Source: CF-161 sp035259145 (GTDB lineage Bacteria; Chloroflexota; Dormibacteria; Dormibacterales; Dormibacteraceae). Taken from it: a stretch of 19,574 bases of DNA. How positions within the stretch are numbered: position 1 is the stretch's first letter; every line of letters starts with the position of its first letter. The notes beneath the pieces were generated by a model. It worked only from the letters and a program-made list of their open reading frames with translations. It was not told where the DNA came from and searched no databases. Positions 7,252 to 14,524 of this stretch are shown in pieces. Both the position numbers and the translations under genes were made by a program. Location: assembly GCA_035259145.1 (NCBI GenBank), contig DATFWQ010000114.1:1-19574 (forward strand), in the 5' to 3' direction.

Positions 7252-7363
7252 GTGGCCGCCGGCACGGGGGTAGGTTTGCGCCGGCGGCCACGGCGGACTC
7301 GGGGCCGCCGTGGGCTGAGCGGTGCCGGTGGGTGGCTCAGAGGCCGGTGCTGACGGCTCGGCC
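7252..7363. ncRNA. Candidate structured RNA or cis-regulatory leader (four consecutive stem-loops)
   Basis: Four perfect stems follow each other. Stem 1 pairs GTGGCCGCCGGC (7252-7263) with 7280-7291, 12 bp around 16 bases. Stem 2 pairs CCACGGCGG (7288-7296) with CCGCCGTGG (7305-7313), 9 bp around 8 bases. Stem 3 pairs CTGAGC (7315-7320) with GCTCAG (7335-7340). Stem 4 pairs GGCCG (7342-7346) with CGGCC (7359-7363). Stems 1 and 2 share bases 7288-7291, so they compete at their ends, as in attenuators. I recognise no known riboswitch core. The strand is unclear because genes diverge on both sides; an inverted repeat acting as DNA is also possible. Confidence 0.4.
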
Positions 7364-7580
7364 CATCCGTGCCAATCCCACCACCACCCCTCACAGGAGT
7401 GTTGCGGTGGCGCCTGACCAAGTTATTTGCAGTTCGCCCACGGGACCCCGATCCCCCCGCCATGCGACGGCGTTGCGCCCGGCCTGCCAGACGGAACCGG
7501 GACATGATGCGCCGCGCATCAGACGGCCGCTATGGGTATTTCTGCGTGCTCGTAGGGCATCCGGCTCAGGACATTGGGAA

Positions 7581-7591
7581 TGACGTCGTCA
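7581..7591. promoter_or_regulatory. Short palindrome upstream of the cutinase gene
   Basis: TGACG and CGTCA flank a single T. The site is 47 bases before the first possible start of the cutinase gene, a position that would suit an operator. Short palindromes are common, so this is weak. Confidence 0.2.
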
Positions 7592-7637
7592 TCAGATAGA
7601 GACCCGGGGGTAGAACCGCCCCACTGCCAGGCCCAAT

Positions 7638-8519
7638 ATGTATGCTGGCGCTCTCGCGATGTCCACGTCGGTCAGCCGCAGGCAGCCGATGGCGACTGGC
7701 AAGGGGCGTGTAGCGCTCCGTGTCGCCGGAGCCGTGGTGGGCCTCGTGGTGCTGGTCACCGCCGGCTGGTTCGGCTGGGTGAGGCAGTCGTCCGCGCCAT
7801 CCCCAACGCTGCGGGCCACGCTGCGCGCGCTTGCAAGCAGGCCCTGTGCGCCACTTCAGCTGGTTGGGGTCCGGGGCCACAGCGATCCCTCGACGGAGGT
7901 CGGCCCCGATGTCCGCGCGCTGATCCTGCGGCTCAAGGCCAGGCTCGGCCAGGACAGTCAGACAGACGTCGTCTCATTGCCGTACGAGCAGGGACCCACC
8001 CTCGGGATCGTTCCCCTGTGGGTGCCCAGGGACATCAGCAACGGGGCGCGCACACTGGACGAGTACCTGCAGGACCGGATTGCGGTGTGTCGATCAGAGC
8101 CAAAGGTCGTGATCGCACAGAGCGAGGGCGCGGGGCTGACGCACCTGGCCTTTCCCCGTATAGCGGACCGGGTGCAGGCGATAGTGCTGCTCGGCGATCC
8201 ACTCCATCTCAGTTCCGCCCCCTACAACGAGAATCTCGGACCGACTTCCAACGGGTCACTCGTCCCCTGGATGGGCATGGGAATCGATCTTGGGAGGCAG
8301 ACCTGGGCCGATCCGGTGCTTCCTGCCCGGTCGTCCCGGATAAGGTCGTACTGCCTGCCGCATGATCACGTGTGCAGCCAGGACTTCTTTGACCGCCAGC
8401 GCTCCGCCCACCTCGAGTATCGAAACAACCCTCTTGCCGCCGGCTCTGGCCAGGGGGTACTGGATCTCGCGGTTGACTTTGTAGTCGCCCGGCTCGGAGG
8501 TCAGACCGCGACGAGCTGA
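7638..8519 (+). CDS. Membrane-anchored cutinase-family serine esterase
   Basis: The protein has 293 residues. A basic N-terminus and one helix (about 28-48) anchor or export it, and an alpha/beta-hydrolase of the cutinase family follows (about 70-290). The catalytic triad can be placed: S162 in AQSEG, D243 in PHDHVC and H258 in HLEY. Four cysteines fall where cutinases form two disulfides (C70-C151 and C239-C246). LLGDPLH (184-190) is also typical. It would hydrolyse ester bonds in lipids, polyesters or cell-envelope esters outside the membrane. The nucleophile elbow begins with Ala rather than Gly, which is tolerated in the family. The start is uncertain: ATGs at 7638, 7659 and 7689 all lack a clear ribosome binding site. 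Confidence 0.8.
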   Translation: MYAGALAMSTSVSRRQPMATGKGRVALRVAGAVVGLVVLVTAGWFGWVRQSSAPSPTLRATLRALASRPCAPLQLVGVRGHSDPSTEVGPDVRALILRLKARLGQDSQTDVVSLPYEQGPTLGIVPLWVPRDISNGARTLDEYLQDRIAVCRSEPKVVIAQSEGAGLTHLAFPRIADRVQAIVLLGDPLHLSSAPYNENLGPTSNGSLVPWMGMGIDLGRQTWADPVLPARSSRIRSYCLPHDHVCSQDFFDRQRSAHLEYRNNPLAAGSGQGVLDLAVDFVVARLGGQTATS

Positions 8520-8630
8520 TCAGCCGGTATGGACGGCCGGCGAAGAGCCGAGCCTGGCAGCAGCCACGAGACCATCCGCTCCCAGCGAGACTGAAACCGG
8601 AGCAGTGCCGCGACCGTTGTGTAGGTCGTG

Positions 8631-8768
8631 ATGACTTCCCCACGACCCCCCATCTTCACGAGCAACCTGATTGCGCGCCGCTCCGTGTCCCCGCGGCTGC
8701 GGGCGATCTTCCTGGCGTGCTATATGATCGCCGGCCTGGGGATGCTGGCGTTTCTGATCGTTCGCTGA
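8631..8768 (+). CDS. Possible 45-residue single-pass membrane peptide
   Basis: A short frame from ATG 8631 (or the adjacent GTG 8628) encodes 45 residues. A basic, Ser/Pro-containing N-terminal half is followed by a hydrophobic helix at about 24-44 (LRAIFLACYMIAGLGMLAFL) ending in Arg. An in-frame stop just before the GTG fixes the N-terminus. There is no strong ribosome binding site and no recognised family. It sits between the cutinase and sigma factor genes on the same strand, where a small membrane protein would fit. It may be a chance frame. Confidence 0.4.
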   Translation: MTSPRPPIFTSNLIARRSVSPRLRAIFLACYMIAGLGMLAFLIVR

Positions 8769-8902
8769 TCGGCACCCGGGCGGCCTGAGCGCCAAACCTC
8801 CTGGCCGCGCTTCCCGCCGCAGGTCAGGCGCTCGATGAGCCCGACCGCGGCTGGGCGGTGCGAGGTGAATCATTCCGGCCGTGTGCGGGCATCTTCTTTG
8901 TG

Positions 8903-9433
8903 ATGGCAGTCTCCAATGGCTCGGCGACAGCGGGCGTGACACTGGACGAGCTGCAGTTCGGGAACCTGATCCAGCCTCTGATGGATCGCGCCTACCAGGT
9001 CGCGTATCAGGTCCTCGGAGACAGGGAAGCCGCGCAGGACGCGGCTCAGGAGGCGGCCATCACGGCCTGGCAGCGGCGTGGCCAGCTGCGGGGACCGAGC
9101 CTGAGGAGCTGGTTTCTCAAGATCACCCTCAACAAGGCCCGAGCCATCCGCCGCCGCCGCTGGTTCACTGTGATCCGGTCTACGAGCCTGGCTGAGAGGG
9201 GCCGCGACCTGGCGGGCGATGCGCTCGAGGGAGTCGCTGACCGGCTCGACCTGGTCGTTACCCTCCGCCGAATGCCCGCCGCCGATCGCATCACACTGCT
9301 TTTGCTCCACGCGATGGACGTGCCCCACGCGGAAGCGGCCCACATCCTGGGGCTTAGCGAGCGCGGGATCCGTTCGCGGGAAAGGAGAGCGCTGCGGCGG
9401 ATCAGACCGTACCTCGAGCAAGTCCAGCCATGA
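8903..9433 (+). CDS. RNA polymerase ECF-type sigma factor
   Basis: From the ATG at 8903 the protein has 176 residues, the usual ECF size. Region 2 spans about residues 22-87, with ALIQPL-like helix entry, REAAQDAAQEAAITAWQR and the DNA-melting segment SWFLKITLNKARAIRRRRW. Region 4 spans about 117-171, with LRRMPAADRITLLLLHAMDVPHAEAAHILGLSERGIRSRERRAL, a helix-turn-helix for the -35 element. It would redirect RNA polymerase to a stress or envelope regulon. The start is uncertain: GTG 8858 and GTG 8900 are in frame and none has a good ribosome binding site. Its stop overlaps the start of the next gene (ATGA), which indicates translational coupling with the likely membrane partner. Confidence 0.85.
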   Translation: MAVSNGSATAGVTLDELQFGNLIQPLMDRAYQVAYQVLGDREAAQDAAQEAAITAWQRRGQLRGPSLRSWFLKITLNKARAIRRRRWFTVIRSTSLAERGRDLAGDALEGVADRLDLVVTLRRMPAADRITLLLLHAMDVPHAEAAHILGLSERGIRSRERRALRRIRPYLEQVQP

Positions 9434-10188
9434 ATGACCAGGCGAGAGGGCGCCTGCGTACCGCGCTCAACGCACTGACACCACCGGCAGAAGACCTCAC
9501 CATTCCTGATCTTCAGGATTCAACACGCCGACCGCGACTGAGCGAGGCCGTCGCGATCGCAGCGGCCTGTCTTCTGGCGTTGGCGGCAGTCGGCTCGATG
9601 CTGTGGGTGCGTGGCCTCTCGTCCGCATCCGTACCCGCGACCCAGGTCACCCCCCGGCCGCCGGCAGCGACGGCGGCGTCTCCAGGGACCCCAGGGCCGC
9701 AGCCGCCAGTGCCCGGCCTGGTCCCGCCGTCTGCCGCGATCACACCGACGGCAACGCCGCGATGTCACACGTCCGATCTCAGCGCTTCGCTCAGGCCCCT
9801 CAATTCGGGGGCGGGTCAGCGCTACGCGGCCCTGAGCCTGACCAACCGATCCGGGCATGTCTGTCAGGTCTACGGGTACGTGGGGATGCTTCTGCTGGAC
9901 GGCAACGGCACGCCACTGCCGACCGATGTCGTCAGAAACGCCAATCCGGGACCGCAGATCGTTTCACTGGCACCCGGGCAATCTGCCTTCACACTGCTGC
10001 ACTGGACGGTGGTCGCAGGTCCGGGTGAATCTCAGACTGCCCAGTGCGAACCGCAGCCCGTTTACGTGGAGATCACCCCACCTGACGAGACGACCCAGCT
10101 CGTAGTCGGCTGGAACATGCAGTTCGTCTGCCTCCACGGCCGGATCGACGTTCACGGTCTGGCGCCCGGCAGCGGTCCCGCCTTCTGA
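9430..10188 (+). CDS. Single-pass membrane protein with extracytoplasmic DUF4232-like domain, probable sigma-factor partner
   Basis: The protein has 252 residues. A short cytoplasmic N-terminus (1-37) precedes one transmembrane helix (about 39-60), a Pro/Ala/Thr-rich linker (about 66-110) and a Cys-containing beta-rich domain (about 112-245). That domain has the DUF4232 pattern: C112, YAALSLTNRSGHVCQVYGYVGMLLLDGNG and a late 'SLAPGQSAFTLLHW'. Its start codon overlaps the stop of the ECF sigma factor gene, the normal arrangement for a sigma/anti-sigma pair. However, the N-terminus lacks the zinc-binding HxxxCxxC of classic anti-sigma domains. An anti-sigma or sensor role is therefore inferred from position and topology only. 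Cysteines at 112, 145, 206 and 234 could form disulfides outside the cell. Confidence 0.75.
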   Translation: MNDQARGRLRTALNALTPPAEDLTIPDLQDSTRRPRLSEAVAIAAACLLALAAVGSMLWVRGLSSASVPATQVTPRPPAATAASPGTPGPQPPVPGLVPPSAAITPTATPRCHTSDLSASLRPLNSGAGQRYAALSLTNRSGHVCQVYGYVGMLLLDGNGTPLPTDVVRNANPGPQIVSLAPGQSAFTLLHWTVVAGPGESQTAQCEPQPVYVEITPPDETTQLVVGWNMQFVCLHGRIDVHGLAPGSGPAF

Positions 10189-10219
10189 GTCGCTCCCAAG
10201 CGGACCGACCGGAGTGATC

Positions 10220-10241
10220 GGGCTAGGGATGGGCTAGGGAA
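10220..10241. repeat. Two tandem copies of an 11-base unit
   Basis: GGGCTAGGGAT (10220-10230) is followed directly by GGGCTAGGGAA (10231-10241). It lies in the 74-base gap between the convergent DUF4232 and mntH genes. A GGGAA/TTCCC pair overlaps its end (10237-10248) but the 2-base loop makes a hairpin unlikely. Confidence 0.5.
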
Positions 10242-10262
10242 CCTTCCCGTGATCCCCAAGCG

Positions 10263-11582
<1,320 letters not shown>

Positions 11583-11609
11583 CACGTACCCTCCAGTTGA
11601 ATGTTGTTC

Positions 11610-11628
11610 TTAGGATAGCCGAAATTAG
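11610..11628 (-). promoter_or_regulatory. DtxR/MntR-type operator before mntH
   Basis: TTAGGATAGCCGAAATTAG matches the published 19-bp DtxR consensus TTAGGTTAGCCTAACCTAA at 14 of 19 positions, with the left half nearly complete. It ends 27 bases upstream of the mntH ATG, where a bound repressor would block transcription. The regulator gene lies immediately upstream of mntH. Confidence 0.7.
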
Positions 11629-11689
11629 GCTGACAGGAAAGCCAGCCGTCTCGGGAGGGGTGAGGTGATGAAGGGGCCGGCTGGGAGGG

Positions 11690-12370
11690 CTAATCGACGA
11701 AGACTTCGCGGGCGATCCCGAGCGGCACGTGGCGCCGGCGCCGTCCCACCGCGACCTCGATCGGACTCTCGTAGAGGCTCTCCGCAAGAACCTCGACAGC
11801 TCGCCCAGGCCGGAGGTCGAGCTCACGCATCACGCGCAGTTTGCCGGGATCGCGGTCCGACACCCGTCGAATGGTCACCCGTTCGCCAGTCCGCGTCTCG
11901 GCGAGGGTTCGGTAAGCGGCTCTCGCGATCTTGCCCGAGGCGCTGGGGATCGGGTCACCATGCGGATCGAGGTCCGGCCGGCCAAGGGCTTCGAAGATGC
12001 GTTCTTCCATGCGTCTGGAGATGACGTGCTCCATGCGCTCGGCCTCGTCGTGCACCTCGTCCCACGAGTAGCCCAGCATCTCCACCAGGAAGAGCTCGAT
12101 CAGGCGGTGCCGGCGAATCGTCTGAAGGGCTGCTGCCATGCCCTGCCTGGTGAGACTGGCCCCCCGATAACGGTCGTAGACGACGAGATCCAGAGTTCGG
12201 AGGGTGGCCAGCATCTCCGTGACCGACGCCGGCGCCACCGCCAGCCGTTCCGCGAGCTGGGTCGTGCTGACGCTGCCCGCTCCGCCTCCGAGGTGGTAGA
12301 GCGCTTTCAGGTAGTCCTGCCGAGCTCGCGTCAGCTTCTCTTCCGACCCGGGTTTCACATTGACGTTCAT
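11690..12370 (-). CDS. mntR: DtxR-family metal-dependent repressor with MntR-type ligands
   Basis: The protein has 226 residues: a winged helix-turn-helix (about 15-75, TTQLAERLAVAPASVTEMLATL at 36-57), a dimerisation and metal-binding domain (about 76-150) and an SH3-like FeoA-type domain (about 150-226). Aligned by eye to DtxR and B. subtilis MntR, D19 replaces DtxR Met10 and E111 replaces DtxR Cys102. These are the MntR choices, while H88, E92, H107, E114 and H115 are conserved. It therefore probably senses Mn2+ and represses mntH when metal is plentiful. Unlike B. subtilis MntR it keeps the C-terminal domain. The ATG at 12370 has no ribosome binding site, so the message may be leaderless; a short palindrome (12383-12394) lies just upstream. 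Confidence 0.88.
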   Translation of the reverse strand: MNVNVKPGSEEKLTRARQDYLKALYHLGGGAGSVSTTQLAERLAVAPASVTEMLATLRTLDLVVYDRYRGASLTRQGMAAALQTIRRHRLIELFLVEMLGYSWDEVHDEAERMEHVISRRMEERIFEALGRPDLDPHGDPIPSASGKIARAAYRTLAETRTGERVTIRRVSDRDPGKLRVMRELDLRPGRAVEVLAESLYESPIEVAVGRRRRHVPLGIAREVFVD

Positions 12371-12795
12371 GTGGTGGGCTGAACGCTACAGCGTCGGACA
12401 AGATCGCGCCCGACCGACCGAGTTACTGCCCGCGACCTGCCCAGGCCAGGCCCGGCCAGAGGAGCCTCGACCCACGACGAGGGCATCCACGGCGTCTTGG
12501 ACATGGATCGAGGACACTGCGCCACTCCCCCAGCATCGTCCTTGTGCGTATGGTTCAGCTGTCCCAATTACTTACGAGGGGAGGAGAGTCTCATGGCCCA
12601 TGCAGCCGGGGTCAGGGCACCTTCGATGCATGGACGAGCAGAGATTTCGAGCGGGCACGTCGGCCCGATCGGTACTGAGCCTCCTTGCACTACGCAAGTC
12701 ACCTCTGTTAGAGTCTCTTGCGTAATGCAAGGCACCAACCTCCACGGGTGTCGTGGGGGGCGGTTCCGGCGCCGGGAGCTCGCTGGAGGTAATCA
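12371..12795. other. 425-base divergent gap between mntR and the exporter gene
   Basis: The right end holds the two-site operator and promoter at 12684-12731. A short palindrome ACGCT/AGCGT (12383-12394) lies near the mntR start. A strong Shine-Dalgarno-like stretch before ATG 12593 opens a frame that runs into the exporter gene in another frame, so it is not called as a gene. Nothing else is recognised. Confidence 0.5.
12684..12731 (+). promoter_or_regulatory. Double palindromic operator with embedded promoter for the exporter gene
   Basis: CTTGCACTACGCAAG (12684-12698) and CTTGCGTAATGCAAG (12717-12731) are each palindromic, with CTTGC/GCAAG arms around 5 bases. They are inverted copies of each other with one mismatch. 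Their centres are 33 bases apart, about three helical turns. A -35-like TTGCAC (12685-12690) and a -10-like TAGAGT (12709-12714, spacer 18) fit between them. Two regulator dimers would cover both the -35 and the start region. The form suits MarR- or TetR-type repressors; no such gene is in the window. Confidence 0.65.
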
Positions 12796-14430
12796 GTGGA
12801 ACAGAGGCGAAACCCATGGCTGGCACTGCTGGTCCTGTGCCTCGGCTTTTTCGTCGTCCTGCTGGACGCGACGATCGTCAACGTGGCGATTCCAACCATG
12901 CTGGACTCGCTGCACGCGAGTCTCGACCAGATTCTCTGGGTCGTCAACGCCTTCTTGCTCACCTTCGCCGTGCTGCTCGTCACCGGTGGGCGGCTGGGGG
13001 ACATCCTTGGTCAGCGGAACCTCTTTGTCGGTGGGTTGGGGGGGTTTTCGGTTGCCTCGGCGCTCTGCGGCCTGGCTCAGGATCCCAACCAGCTGATCGC
13101 GGCCCGTGCCCTCCAGGGCGTGAGTGCGGCCATACTTTCGCCCCAGACGCTGGTCATCGTCTCGGCAATCTTCCCCGCCCGCCGGCGTGGTGCAGCGTTC
13201 GGCATTCTCAGCGGCGTCACAGGGTTGGCGGCTGTCGCCGGGCCCACCCTTGGCGGCCTGATCGTCACCTACCTGGACTGGCGATGGATCTTTTTCGTCA
13301 ACGTGCCGATCGGAATCGCCGGCATCGCGCTTGCCTTCCTGCTTGTCCCTGATCTCCGGCCAGGCAAGCGGCATCGGTTGGACCTGGTGGGTGTGGGGCT
13401 CGCAACCGCGGGCCTTTCTGGAGTGGTCTTTGGACTCATCGAAGGACAGCGATACGAGTGGGGCGCAATCGCCGGGTCCCCGCTTACGATCCCCGAGATC
13501 ATTGCGGCCGGCGTCGTGCTGCTTGGAGTCTTCCTGGCCTGGGAGCGCTTCCAGCGCGAGCCACTGGTTCCTCTCTCGCTGTTCCGGAATCGGAACTTCT
13601 CCGTCATGGTCTGGCTCAGCGCCTTGTGGAGCTTTGCGTTGATCGGCATGCTGCTCACAACGACGATTTACCTCCAGTCGGTGCTCGGCATGAGCGCGGT
13701 GCGCGCCGGGCTGACGACCACCCCGCTCACTCTGTGCATGGTGCTCGTCGGGCCCTTTGCCGGCCGCCTGACCGATCGGATCGGAGGGCGCTACATCCTG
13801 ATGCTCGGCTTTGTTCTGTTCGGTGGCGGGCTCGCCGGCCTGGCCCTGGTCGAGTCGGTCACCTCAACCTCGTTCACGTTCACCCTCCCTCTGGCCGTGA
13901 CTGGTCTCGGCATGGGCTGCATCATCGCGCCCCTGACGACCGAGGCGATGCGCGAGGTGCCGCCGGTCCAGAGCGGTGCGGCGTCGGGCACGCTCAACAC
14001 CAGCCGCCAGATCGGCAGCGCGATCGGCAGTGCCGTGATAGCCGGGGCAGTCCTGCAGAACCAGCTGGCCAGCGCCCTGCACGAGAGGGCGCTGACAGCT
14101 GCGGTGCAGCTGCCACCGCAGCTCCGCCAGGGCTTCATCGACGGCTTTGCCAGTGCCGCCAGGGGCGGCCTCGAAGTGGGTCGCGGCCAGAGTGGAGCAG
14201 CCCAGCTCCCGACAGGCCTGCCCCCGCAGGCCCTGCAGCTCGTGCAGCGACTGGCGCACGACGTCTTCGTCAACGCCTATACGACGGCGATGCGGCCAAC
14301 GCTGGCGGTGGCGGTGGCCAGCCTGCTGATCGGTGCGCTGAGTTGCATTCTCATAGCGCAGCGCGCCCAGAGCGCCGGCGAGCAGCCGGCGGGTGAGAGG
14401 GCTCAAGAGATTCGCGAGCTGGCTTCCTGA
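12796..14430 (+). CDS. DHA2-family (14-helix) major facilitator drug exporter
   Basis: The protein has 544 residues and about 14 hydrophobic segments, the EmrB/QacA size. Motifs include LDATIVNVAIPTM (23-35, motif D1), GGRLGDILGQRN (64-75, motif A) and GPTLGGLIVTYLDWRWIFFVNVPIG (149-173, motif C of proton antiporters). A long extracytoplasmic or loop segment rich in Gln, Leu and Gly (about 425-490) precedes the last helix, as in many actinobacterial members. It would export hydrophobic or cationic compounds using the proton gradient. GTG 12796 is chosen because GGAGGT (12785-12790) lies 5 bases upstream. Expression is probably controlled by the double operator at 12684-12731. It converges on the cyclase gene with 94 bases between. 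Confidence 0.9.
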   Translation: MEQRRNPWLALLVLCLGFFVVLLDATIVNVAIPTMLDSLHASLDQILWVVNAFLLTFAVLLVTGGRLGDILGQRNLFVGGLGGFSVASALCGLAQDPNQLIAARALQGVSAAILSPQTLVIVSAIFPARRRGAAFGILSGVTGLAAVAGPTLGGLIVTYLDWRWIFFVNVPIGIAGIALAFLLVPDLRPGKRHRLDLVGVGLATAGLSGVVFGLIEGQRYEWGAIAGSPLTIPEIIAAGVVLLGVFLAWERFQREPLVPLSLFRNRNFSVMVWLSALWSFALIGMLLTTTIYLQSVLGMSAVRAGLTTTPLTLCMVLVGPFAGRLTDRIGGRYILMLGFVLFGGGLAGLALVESVTSTSFTFTLPLAVTGLGMGCIIAPLTTEAMREVPPVQSGAASGTLNTSRQIGSAIGSAVIAGAVLQNQLASALHERALTAAVQLPPQLRQGFIDGFASAARGGLEVGRGQSGAAQLPTGLPPQALQLVQRLAHDVFVNAYTTAMRPTLAVAVASLLIGALSCILIAQRAQSAGEQPAGERAQEIRELAS

Positions 14431-14524
14431 TGTGAACCATGCCGCGGTGCGGCTTGCCGGTTCTGGTTACCTTATCGGCCGCTCGTTACGTGGCTGGAGC
14501 ACGTGGGACCCCTTAGGCTTACGT

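Larger units (their letters stand above)
7111..7637. other. 527-base gap without a convincing gene
   Basis: This divergent intergenic region separates the inositol-type synthase gene (minus) from the cutinase gene (plus). Open frames on both strands have Arg/Pro-rich translations with no domain pattern and are judged to be GC-driven. It holds a run of stem-loops at 7252-7363, a GCCGGC pair at 7173-7178 and 7195-7200, and a short palindrome at 7581-7591. The remainder, 7364-7580, shows nothing recognisable. Confidence 0.6.

Noticed and set aside
7252..7363. Known riboswitch (cobalamin, c-di-AMP, glycine, fluoride) or RNase P/tmRNA/SRP RNA as an explanation of the stem-loop run
   Set aside because: None of the conserved core sequences that I know for these families is visible on either strand.
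7137..7583. 148-codon plus-strand frame in the gap before the cutinase gene
   Set aside because: Arg/Pro/Ser-rich translation with no motif; it passes through the stem-loop run, so the region is better explained as non-coding.
8520..8942. 140-codon minus-strand frame opposite the possible small peptide and the sigma factor start
   Set aside because: No domain pattern and it overlaps the sigma factor coding region.
12593..13096. Plus-strand frame from ATG 12593 with a strong Shine-Dalgarno-like stretch
   Set aside because: It runs about 300 bases into the exporter gene in a different frame, and the translation (Cys/Ser/Arg-rich) looks random. A leader peptide would need an early stop, which is absent.
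14488..14504. ACGTG/CACGT pair between the exporter and cyclase genes
   Set aside because: Only 5 bp, no T-tract; not enough for a terminator or operator call.
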